Below the pieces are notes generated by a model. It ran no database searches. It was not told where the DNA came from and saw nothing but the letters and a program-made list of their open reading frames with translations. The position numbers were made by a program, and so were the translations under genes. A stretch of 15,087 bases of DNA from an uncultured Leucobacter sp. (GTDB taxonomy: Bacteria; Actinomycetota; Actinomycetes; Actinomycetales; Microbacteriaceae): positions 1 through 15,087 of the forward strand of contig CAMFIY010000026.1 in NCBI GenBank assembly GCA_945952575.1. Direction: 5' to 3'. The stretch's first letter is position 1, and the number at the start of each line of letters is the position of its first letter. This document shows, piece after piece, positions 6,495 to 13,038 of the stretch.

Positions 6495-8366
6495 ATGGGC
6501 GTCGTATCGCCGACGAGATCGGTTTCTCGGACCTGGAGCGCTCGCGTCGCCGCGCTGGTGACGGCGCTGCTGGTGAGCGTGCTCGGGCTCAGCGTCCCGA
6601 CCGCGGCGCAGGCGGCCGGCAACACCGTGAGCGGCGTCATCTCGTTCCCCGCGAGCGCGCCGAGCAGCGTGAAGCAGCCGATCAACCAGAGTGCGCCGAG
6701 CGAGACGCGGAGCGGGATCTACCTGACGCTGTACAAGGATCAGCCGGGCACGGTCGAGGGCTGGGAGTACGGCGTCGACGCGAACGTCACCTTCAACGCC
6801 GCGACCGGCGCGTGGGCGGTGACCGGAGTGCCCGACGGCGCCTATCGGCTCACCATCAACGTGATCCTCCCGAACAACGGCAGCGCGAACGGTGTCAACC
6901 GCACGCTGACGGTGAGCGGCGCGAATTTCAACGCCGGTACCACCGCCATCACCGAGCGCGCGAGATTCCGCGCCGGTGTGGGATCCTGCGCCGCATGGGA
7001 TCAGAGCACGGTGACCTCGGTCAAGAACACCGCGACCGGCACCGTCTATCCGCTCGAGTCGCAGCAGAGCGGGTGGGGGCAGCCCGAACCGCGATGCGTC
7101 AGCGGCGAGACCAGCTACGGCAACACGGGCTTCCCCGACACGGCGAACGCACCGGCCGGGAACTACATCCTGTTCACCGACGCGAACGGGATCCGCGAAT
7201 ACTACACGGCCGAGGGCAACGGCAGCACCAATGCGGCCGACGCCACGACGCTCGCCCTGAAGCTCTGGGAAGGCACCACCGTCACGCAGCTCCTGAAGAC
7301 GGTTCGCCCCACGATCCCGGGCACGGCCAAGGTCGGAAGTGCGATCACGGCAGCGACCGGCACCTGGGCGACGGGCGCGACGCTGAGCTACCAGTGGAAG
7401 CTCAACGGAACGCCGATCCCGGGTGCGACCTCGCCGAGCTACACCCCCGTCGCGTCCGACCTCTCCAAGAGCCTGACCTTCGCGGTTACCGGATCGGTCA
7501 CCGATGAGAGCGGACTCAACACCTCCACCGAGACGATGACCTCGGCGGCGGTGACGGTGGCGGCCGGCACGCTGACGGCGCCGACCCCGACGATCTCCGG
7601 CACCGCCGCCATCGGGAGCACCGTCACGGCGACGGCGGGATCCTGGACCGCGGGCACGACGCTCGCCTACCAGTGGAAGCGGGACGGTGCCGCGATCTCG
7701 GGCGCGACCGCCTCGACGTATGCGCTCGTCGCCGCGGACGGCGGAAAGTCGATCACCGTGTCGGTGACGGGCACCAAGGCCGGATATCAGACGGCGACGA
7801 GCACCTCGGCCGCGAAGGCGATCCCGCTCGGCACCCTGATCTCGGCAACGCCGGTCATCTCCGGCGCCGCGAAGGTCGGCAGCACGCTCAAGTTCACTCG
7901 GGGCAGCTGGACCGCAGGCACGTCCTTCGCCTACCAGTGGAAGCGCAACGGGGTCGCGATCAGCGGTGCGACCGGCACGAGCTACCAGGTCTCGGCGTCC
8001 GACGCGGGCAAGGCGCTGACGGTCTCCGTGACGGGATCCCAAGCCGGCTACGCCACTGCCACGAAGGAGTCGGCGGCCACCGCGAAGGTCGCTCTCGGCA
8101 CGCTGACGTCGACGACTCCGAGAATCTCGGGAACCCAGAAGGTCGGCAGCACGCTCAAGCTCATCCGGGGCAGCTGGACGTCGGGGACCACCTTCACCTA
8201 CCGCTGGTACCGCGACGGCAAGCCGATCTCGGGTGCGACCAAGTCGAGCTACAAGCTCCCGAGCTCGAGCGCCGGCCACAAGTTCAGAGTGAAGGTTCAC
8301 GGTGTGAAGACCGGCTACACGACGCTGGATCGCTACTCGGCCTACACGGGTGCGATCCGCAAGTAG
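6495..8366 (+). CDS. Secreted protein with unknown N-terminal domain and four Ig-like repeats
   Basis: The 623-residue protein starts at ATG 6495 behind GGGGGAG. A signal peptide covers residues 1-40 (basic start, hydrophobic core, cleavage after TAAQA). Residues 41 to about 268 form a domain shared with the 8589 gene; its parts TVSGVISFPASAPS… and …ATGAWAVTGVPDGAYRL recall the beta-sandwich of CarboxypepD-regulatory/Cna-B-like domains, but that is an inference. It has only two cysteines, Cys165 and Cys201, probably a disulfide. Four Ig-like repeats of 86-90 residues begin near 270, 360, 448 and 537, each with P-x-I-x-G, G-(S/T)-W, Y-x-W and I-x-G-A-T. There is no LPxTG, lipobox, enzyme motif or C-terminal membrane anchor; the protein ends …YTGAIRK. 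It is likely an extracellular or wall-associated binding or adhesion protein. Function unknown. Confidence 0.85.
   Translation: MGVVSPTRSVSRTWSARVAALVTALLVSVLGLSVPTAAQAAGNTVSGVISFPASAPSSVKQPINQSAPSETRSGIYLTLYKDQPGTVEGWEYGVDANVTFNAATGAWAVTGVPDGAYRLTINVILPNNGSANGVNRTLTVSGANFNAGTTAITERARFRAGVGSCAAWDQSTVTSVKNTATGTVYPLESQQSGWGQPEPRCVSGETSYGNTGFPDTANAPAGNYILFTDANGIREYYTAEGNGSTNAADATTLALKLWEGTTVTQLLKTVRPTIPGTAKVGSAITAATGTWATGATLSYQWKLNGTPIPGATSPSYTPVASDLSKSLTFAVTGSVTDESGLNTSTETMTSAAVTVAAGTLTAPTPTISGTAAIGSTVTATAGSWTAGTTLAYQWKRDGAAISGATASTYALVAADGGKSITVSVTGTKAGYQTATSTSAAKAIPLGTLISATPVISGAAKVGSTLKFTRGSWTAGTSFAYQWKRNGVAISGATGTSYQVSASDAGKALTVSVTGSQAGYATATKESAATAKVALGTLTSTTPRISGTQKVGSTLKLIRGSWTSGTTFTYRWYRDGKPISGATKSSYKLPSSSAGHKFRVKVHGVKTGYTTLDRYSAYTGAIRK
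7302..8363 (+). repeat. Array of four Ig-like coding repeats
   Basis: In-frame repeats begin near 7302, 7572, 7836 and 8103. Repeats 3 and 4 keep a 22-base identical block (7871-7892 and 8138-8159) exactly 267 bases, or 89 codons, apart. The fourth repeat is a distinct lysine-rich C-terminal type also found at the end of the paralogue. Confidence 0.8.
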
Positions 8367-8389
8367 ATCAGGCCCGGCCTTCCTTCGCC

Positions 8390-8458
8390 GCAACGACCAC
8401 GCACCCTCTCGTCCGCGAGCACTCCTGCTCCTGCGCGGCGAGGGTGCGTGGTCGTTGC
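8390..8458. terminator. Long inverted repeat between the two Ig-repeat genes
   Basis: Perfect 19-base arms (8390-8408 and 8440-8458; the left arm starts GCAACGACCACG) enclose 31 bases that themselves can pair imperfectly (CCGCG with CGCGG, GAGC with GCTC). It starts 23 bases after the stop of the first gene and probably terminates its transcript. It is longer than an ordinary terminator and has no T-run, so it may instead be a dispersed palindromic repeat. The remaining intergenic sequence up to the promoter at 8506 shows nothing else. Confidence 0.65.
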
Positions 8459-8505
8459 CGAGAGGTGTTCGCGAGGCCGTCCGAAGCCGCAGAACGCGCC
8501 CTGAT

Positions 8506-8535
8506 TTGACTCTTGGATCCATGCTGAATTAGCGT
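8506..8535 (+). promoter_or_regulatory. Promoter of the second Ig-repeat protein gene
   Basis: TTGACT (8506-8511), an 18-base spacer and TAGCGT (8530-8535), nearly identical to 6414-6443. Predicted start is near 8542, which makes a TTG at 8535, in frame with the coding sequence, unusable as a start codon. Confidence 0.75.
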
Positions 8536-8541
8536 TGTTTC

Positions 8542-8574
8542 CTGCTCGGGAGGCGACGGTCGCCTCGGGAGCAG
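8542..8574 (+). other. 5' leader hairpin of the second Ig-repeat gene
   Basis: An inner stem AGGCGA (8551-8556) / TCGCCT (8560-8565) with loop CGG is topped by an outer stem CTGCTC (8542-8547) / GAGCAG (8569-8574) across a small internal mismatch. The outer arm begins at the predicted mRNA 5' end, and its last base is the first G of the GGGGGAG ribosome binding site (8574-8580). Confidence 0.6.
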
Positions 8575-8588
8575 GGGGAGCGGCTGAC

Positions 8589-9926
8589 ATGGAAGCGACT
8601 ACGACGCGACGCATTCGATCTCGAGCCATGCGCGGCATGGCGGCGGCCGCGGCTCTGCTCGTGAGCGCGCTCGGGCTGAGCCTGCCGACCGCGGCACAGG
8701 CGCTGCCGGGGCCGTCCGGGCCCTACACGGTCAGCGGGAAGATCACCTTCCCTGCGAGCGCTCCGAGCAATGTGCGCCAGGCGCGCCACCAAGAGTCCAC
8801 GCCCGGCGAGCAGTATCCGGAGTATGTCGGGGTCGACATCGATCTCTACCTCCCCGTGCCCGGCACCGTCCAGGGGTGGTCGCTCGGCGAGGACGGCAAC
8901 GTCCACTACAACGCCAGCACGGGAGACTGGTCCGTCACCGGCGTGGGCAATGCGAACTACCAGCTCTCGATCAGCGTGACGCTGCCCCACAACGGAAGCG
9001 CGAGAGTGCCGAGCAAGGCCATCAAGGTCAGCGGCGCAAACGTCTCCGCCGGCACGACCGCGGTCAACGACAACGGCCGCATGACCCTCGTCTCGGTGAC
9101 CTGCGATTACACGGTGGGCGCGAAGAAGATCTCAGCGAAGAACCGGTCGACGGGGATCGTGTACCCGATCGTGTCCGGCAACCGCGGCTGGACCGGGCCG
9201 CATGCCCGCTGCTCGCAGGGCGCGGACTACGGGATCTACGACATCTCGGGTAATCCGCCGGCTGGAGGCTACACCGTGTACTTCCAGCAGGACGGGATCA
9301 CCGAGTACTACACCGGCTCGGAGATCGGAAGCCTCGCCGCAGGGGACGCGGCGACGGTCGTGTTGAAGAGCTGGGAGGGGAGCCAGCCCCAGATGATGTA
9401 CGGCCTGGCGAAGCCGGTCGTTTCTGCGACGCCGGTGGTCTCGGGGTCGATGCAGGCGGGCGCGACGCTCAAGGCGGATGCCGGCAAGTGGACCTCGGGA
9501 GCCACGAAGAGCTATCGCTGGCTGCGCGACGGCGCATCGATCTCGGGCGCGACATCGACGAGCTACAAGCTGAAGTCGAGCGACATGGGCAAGAAGATCT
9601 CGTTCAAGGTCGTGGGCAAGAAGTCGGGATACTGGCCGGCCGTCCGTGTCACCGGCGCCTTCCTGAAATCGGCGAAACCGTCGATCTCGGGCAGCCGCGA
9701 AGTCGGCCGCACGCTGAAGGCGAACCCGGGCAGCTGGGCGAAGGGCACGAAGTTCGGCTACCAGTGGTACCTGGGCAACACGAAGATCTCGGGCGCGACG
9801 GGCGCGAGCTACAAGCTGACGAAGAGCAGCGCGGGCCACACCATCAGGGTGAAGGTGACCGGGAAGAAGACCGGGTACACGACCGTATGGCGCTACTCGT
9901 CGAAGACGGGCCTCATCCGGAAGTAA
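8589..9926 (+). CDS. Secreted protein with unknown N-terminal domain and two Ig-like repeats (paralogue)
   Basis: A 445-residue paralogue of the 6495 gene. The start is ATG 8589, eight bases after GGGGGAG; the frame is open upstream but that part overlaps the promoter. The signal peptide covers residues 1-37, with the same SALGLSLPTAAQA end as its partner. Residues 38 to about 275 are the shared domain (…VSGKITFPASAPS…, …STGDWSVTGV…, …EYYTG…LKSWEG). The only cysteines are Cys172 and Cys208, with the same 36-residue spacing as in the paralogue. Two Ig-like repeats begin near 278 and 359. The last one matches the last repeat of the paralogue at 51 of 82 ungapped positions by hand count and ends …TGLIRK. 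The C-terminal half is strongly lysine-rich. No sortase, lipoprotein or membrane anchor is present, so it is secreted or held to the wall non-covalently, perhaps by charge. Function unknown. Confidence 0.85.
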   Translation: MEATTTRRIRSRAMRGMAAAAALLVSALGLSLPTAAQALPGPSGPYTVSGKITFPASAPSNVRQARHQESTPGEQYPEYVGVDIDLYLPVPGTVQGWSLGEDGNVHYNASTGDWSVTGVGNANYQLSISVTLPHNGSARVPSKAIKVSGANVSAGTTAVNDNGRMTLVSVTCDYTVGAKKISAKNRSTGIVYPIVSGNRGWTGPHARCSQGADYGIYDISGNPPAGGYTVYFQQDGITEYYTGSEIGSLAAGDAATVVLKSWEGSQPQMMYGLAKPVVSATPVVSGSMQAGATLKADAGKWTSGATKSYRWLRDGASISGATSTSYKLKSSDMGKKISFKVVGKKSGYWPAVRVTGAFLKSAKPSISGSREVGRTLKANPGSWAKGTKFGYQWYLGNTKISGATGASYKLTKSSAGHTIRVKVTGKKTGYTTVWRYSSKTGLIRK

Positions 9927-9989
9927 CCGGCTGAGGAGTCGGCGTCTCGACCCGGACCGATGCCGGAAACGGCTGCCGGCGGCGCCCGG

Positions 9990-9995
9990 TAGGCT
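9990..9995 (+). promoter_or_regulatory. -10 box of a leaderless guaB3 promoter
   Basis: TAGGCT is followed by seven bases and the GTG start of guaB3; no Shine-Dalgarno sequence is present. The -35 is weak. Upstream, between 9927 and 9989, there is only a small GCCG-GAAA-CGGC hairpin (9962-9973) and no convincing terminator for the preceding gene. Confidence 0.5.
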
Positions 9996-10002
9996 GAGTC
10001 CT

Positions 10003-11124
10003 GTGAGTAGCGAGATAGAGATCGGCCGCGGCAAGCGGGCTCGGCGCGTGTACACCTTCGACGAGATCGGGATCATTCCGACTCGCCGCACACGCGACCC
10101 CGAGGTGGTCAGCACCGACTGGACGATCGACGCGTTCAAGTTCGGCATCCCGGTGCTCGGCGCCCCGATGGACTCGGTCATGTCGCCGGCCACCGCGATA
10201 GCGCTCGGCGAGCTGGGCGGTCTGGGCGTGCTCAACCTCGAGGGGCTCTGGACCCGCTATGAGGATCCGCAGCCCGTGCTCGACGAGCTGGCGAGCCTCG
10301 GCGACGACGCCGAGGCGGTCAAGCGGATGCGCGTGCTCTACGCCGAGCCGATCAAGGCCGAGCTGATCCGGGAGCGCCTCGGCGAGATCCGCGCGGCCGG
10401 CGTCACGGTGGCCGGAGCCCTTTCGCCGCACCGCACCGCCGAGTTCAGCGATGTCGTCACGAGCGCCGGCGTGGATCTCTTCGTGATCCGCGGCAACACC
10501 GTCTCGGCCGAGCACGTGTCGACCGGCGAGCGCGAGCCGCTCAACCTCAAGCAGTTCATCTACGAGCTCGACGTGCCCGTCATCGTCGGCGGCGCGGCGA
10601 CCTATCAGTCGGCGCTGCACCTCATGCGCACCGGTGCGGCCGGCGTGCTCGTCGGCTTCGGCGGGGGCGCCTCCTCGACCACGCGCGCCACGCTCGGGAT
10701 CCGCGCTCCGATGGCCTCCGCGATCGCCGACGTCGCGGGCGCCCGCACCGACTACTTGGACGAGTCGGGCGGTCGCTACGTGCATGTGATCGCCGACGGC
10801 GGTCTGGGTGGATCCGGCGACCTGATCAAGGCGATGGCCTGCGGCGCTGATGCGGTGATGCTGGGCGCCGCCCTCGCCCGAGCGACGGATGCGCCGGGTC
10901 AGGGCTGGCACTGGGGCCAGGAGGCCCACCACGACGATCTGCCCCGCGGCAATCGGATGCGGGTCGGCGGCGTCGCCCCGCTCGCCGAGATCATCGCCGG
11001 TCCCGCGCACGTCGCGGACGGCACTGCGAACCTCATGGGCGCGCTGCGCCGGGCGATGGCGACCACGGGCTACAGCGAGCTCAAGGAGTTCCAGCGCGTC
11101 GACATCGTCCACGCCGAGCGGTAG
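10003..11124 (+). CDS. guaB3: GuaB3-family IMP dehydrogenase-related protein
   Basis: A 373-residue paralogue of IMP dehydrogenase without CBS domains. The TIM-barrel frame is clear: YTFDEIGIIPTRRTRDP, VLGAPMDSVMSP, GGLGVLNLEGLWTRYEDP, LMRTGAAGVLVGFGGG, VHVIADGGLGGSGDLIKAMACGADAVMLG. In the catalytic loop the IMPDH sequence GPGSICTTR reads GGGASSTTR, so Ser225 stands where the catalytic Cys should be. This matches the actinobacterial GuaB3 group, whose activity is, to my knowledge, not settled; the cyanobacterial members have been reported as genuine IMP dehydrogenases. It begins with GTG, seven bases after a TAGGCT -10 box. glpD starts six bases after its stop and is likely co-transcribed. 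In mycobacteria guaB and guaB3 are direct neighbours; here the two secreted-protein genes lie between them. Confidence 0.93.
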   Translation: MSSEIEIGRGKRARRVYTFDEIGIIPTRRTRDPEVVSTDWTIDAFKFGIPVLGAPMDSVMSPATAIALGELGGLGVLNLEGLWTRYEDPQPVLDELASLGDDAEAVKRMRVLYAEPIKAELIRERLGEIRAAGVTVAGALSPHRTAEFSDVVTSAGVDLFVIRGNTVSAEHVSTGEREPLNLKQFIYELDVPVIVGGAATYQSALHLMRTGAAGVLVGFGGGASSTTRATLGIRAPMASAIADVAGARTDYLDESGGRYVHVIADGGLGGSGDLIKAMACGADAVMLGAALARATDAPGQGWHWGQEAHHDDLPRGNRMRVGGVAPLAEIIAGPAHVADGTANLMGALRRAMATTGYSELKEFQRVDIVHAER

Positions 11125-11130
11125 CCGCGG

Positions 11131-12882
11131 ATGACCGCGCAGAAGCTGGGCCCGGAAGAGCGATCGGCCGCCCTGGCGACGCTGCGCGATCCCGAGCACG
11201 AGCTGGGCGTGCTGGTGATCGGCGGCGGCGTGACCGGTGCCGGTGCGGCGCTCGACGCGGTGACGCGCGGCCTCTCGACCGGTCTGGTCGAGTCGCGCGA
11301 CTGGGGCTTCGGCACGTCGAGCCGCTCCTCGAAGCTCGTGCACGGCGGGATTCGCTATCTCGAGCAGCTCAACTTCGCGCTCGTGCGCGAAGCACTCATC
11401 GAGCGCGGCCTGCTGCTGCAGCGGATCGCCCCGCACCTGGTGCGACCGGTCCGCTTCCTCTACCCGGTGACCGCCCCCGTCATCGAGCGCGCCTATGTCG
11501 GCGCCGGCATGATGCTCTACGACATCTTCGCTCGTACCGGAGGCCGCGCGCCCGGCGTGCCCTGGCATCGCCACGTCACGCGTCGACGCCTGCTTCGTGA
11601 GGCGCCCGGCCTGAAACCGCACGCCTTCCGCGGTGGCCTCACCTACAGCGACGCGCAGGTCGACGATGCGCGCTACGTCGCATCGCTCGCTCGCACCGCC
11701 GCTTCCTACGGCGCCCACGTGGCGAACCGGGTCCGCGTGGAGGGCTTCCTCAAAGTCGGGGAGCGGGTCGTCGGCGTCACCGCGCGCGACCTCGAGACCG
11801 ATGAGACCTTCGAGATCCACGCGAAGCAGGTGGTGAACGCGACCGGCGTCTGGACCAGCGAACTGCAGGAGATGGTGGGGGAGCGCGCCACGTTCCGCGT
11901 GCGCGCCTCGAAGGGGATCCACCTCGTCGTGCCGCGGGATCGCTTCCGCTCGAAGTACGGCCTCCTCCTGCGCACCGAGAAGAGCGTGCTCTTCGTCATC
12001 CCCTGGGGCAGGCACTGGCTGATCGGCACGACCGACACCGATTGGCAGCTCGACAAGGCGCACCCCGCCGCGACGGCCGCCGACATCGACTACCTGCTCG
12101 GTCACGTCAACCGCGTGCTCAAGACCCCGCTCACCCGGGAGGACGTCGAAGGCGTCTATGCGGGCCTGCGTCCGCTCCTGGCCGGGGAGAACGAGGAGAC
12201 CTCGCGGCTCTCCCGCGAGCATCTCGTCGCCCAGCCGGTGCCCGGGCTCGTCATGGTCGCCGGCGGCAAGCTGACCACCTACCGGATCATGGCGAAGGAC
12301 GCAGTGGATGCGGCCGCCGATGCGCTCGGGGCGGACGCGATGATCGGCCGGGTCCCCGCCTCGATCACGGCAGACGTGCCCCTGCTCGGGGCCGAGGGCT
12401 TCCGTGCCGCCTGGAATCGTCGCTCGAGGATCGCCCGCGCCTTCGACGTGCACCCCGCGCGGATCGAGCATCTGCTCGGCCGCTACGGCGCGCTGGCGCA
12501 CGAACTGCTCGACCTGATCCGCGATCGCCCGGAGCTCGCCGAGCCGCTGCCCGGCGCCGACGACTATCTGCGGGCGGAGGTCGTCTATGCCGCCAGTCAC
12601 GAGGGCGCGCTGCACCTCGACGACGTGCTCGCCCGGCGCACGCGGATCTCGATCGAGGCCTGGGATCGCGGCGTCTCGGCCGCCCCGGTGGCCGCCGAGC
12701 TGATGGCCGGCGTGCTCGGATGGAACAAGACCCGCACCAAGGCTGAAGTGGCCCGCTATCTCGCGCGTGTCGAGGCCGAGCGCGCCAGTCAGGAGCAGCT
12801 GACCGATGCGGATGCGGATCGCGTGCGTCTCTCGGCGCCCGACTCGACCGGCGATTCCGGCGACTCAGGCTCCTCCCGCTGA
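11131..12882 (+). CDS. glpD: FAD-dependent glycerol-3-phosphate dehydrogenase
   Basis: This 583-residue enzyme oxidises sn-glycerol-3-phosphate to dihydroxyacetone phosphate and passes electrons to the quinone pool at the membrane. The FAD dinucleotide fold is LVIGGGVTGAGAALDA at about residues 28-43. The family signature SSRSSKLVHGGIRYLE follows at about 63-78. WGRHWLIGTTDTDW and AGGKLTTYRIMAKDA are further conserved flavin and substrate segments. The C-terminal helical DAO_C domain includes LGRYG and AEVVYAASHEGALHLDDVLARRTR. After about residue 550 there is a non-conserved acidic/Ser-rich tail (…DSTGDSGDSGSSR). The ATG at 11131 follows the guaB3 stop by six bases, and its ribosome binding site is poor, so translation may be coupled to guaB3. 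No glpF or glpK is nearby. Confidence 0.95.
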   Translation: MTAQKLGPEERSAALATLRDPEHELGVLVIGGGVTGAGAALDAVTRGLSTGLVESRDWGFGTSSRSSKLVHGGIRYLEQLNFALVREALIERGLLLQRIAPHLVRPVRFLYPVTAPVIERAYVGAGMMLYDIFARTGGRAPGVPWHRHVTRRRLLREAPGLKPHAFRGGLTYSDAQVDDARYVASLARTAASYGAHVANRVRVEGFLKVGERVVGVTARDLETDETFEIHAKQVVNATGVWTSELQEMVGERATFRVRASKGIHLVVPRDRFRSKYGLLLRTEKSVLFVIPWGRHWLIGTTDTDWQLDKAHPAATAADIDYLLGHVNRVLKTPLTREDVEGVYAGLRPLLAGENEETSRLSREHLVAQPVPGLVMVAGGKLTTYRIMAKDAVDAAADALGADAMIGRVPASITADVPLLGAEGFRAAWNRRSRIARAFDVHPARIEHLLGRYGALAHELLDLIRDRPELAEPLPGADDYLRAEVVYAASHEGALHLDDVLARRTRISIEAWDRGVSAAPVAAELMAGVLGWNKTRTKAEVARYLARVEAERASQEQLTDADADRVRLSAPDSTGDSGDSGSSR

Positions 12883-12937
12883 TCGGCTTCCGCGACCGGG
12901 GCTCCTGTGCGCTCTCCGCGCGAAAGCCATGCGCCAG

Positions 12938-12972
12938 GAAACCCGTCTCTGCAGGCGGCATGAACGGGTTTC
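12938..12972 (+). terminator. Putative terminator after glpD
   Basis: A 9-bp inverted repeat GAAACCCGT (12938-12946) / ACGGGTTTC (12964-12972) with a 17-base loop lies 55 bases after the glpD stop. The right arm itself ends in TTT. It is moderately convincing as a terminator; the rest of the 156-base gap before SURF1 shows only the -10 box near its end. Confidence 0.5.
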
Positions 12973-13025
12973 GTATCGCATATCTCCCGAGTCCGCCCAC
13001 CAGTCGACGGTCAGGAACGAATCGG

Positions 13026-13031
13026 TAGGAT
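13026..13031 (+). promoter_or_regulatory. -10 box of a probable leaderless SURF1 promoter
   Basis: TAGGAT lies seven bases before the GTG start at 13039, the same geometry as at guaB3. The contained AGGA could alternatively serve as a weak ribosome binding site, so the sequence alone does not decide between the two. Confidence 0.45.
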
Positions 13032-13038
13032 CGAACGT

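Noticed and set aside
7302..8363. A regularly spaced repeat array that might be read as CRISPR-like or satellite DNA
   Set aside because: The unit is about 267 bases, in frame, degenerate at the DNA level and encodes Ig-like repeats; no short identical repeats with unique spacers.
5988..8522. An 844-codon open frame on the minus strand opposite guaB and the first Ig-repeat gene
   Set aside because: Its translation is Arg/Gly/Ala-rich without domains, and it is the complement of two well supported genes. Long antisense frames are expected in GC-rich DNA with low stop frequency.
8535..8588. An upstream TTG start adding 18 residues to the second Ig-repeat protein
   Set aside because: The TTG overlaps the -10 box, and the added residues are encoded by the leader hairpin. 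ATG 8589 has a good ribosome binding site and starts a proper signal peptide.
9913..12615. A 900-codon open frame on the minus strand opposite guaB3 and glpD
   Set aside because: Low-complexity His/Arg/Gly-rich translation, fully antisense to two recognisable enzymes; a composition artefact.
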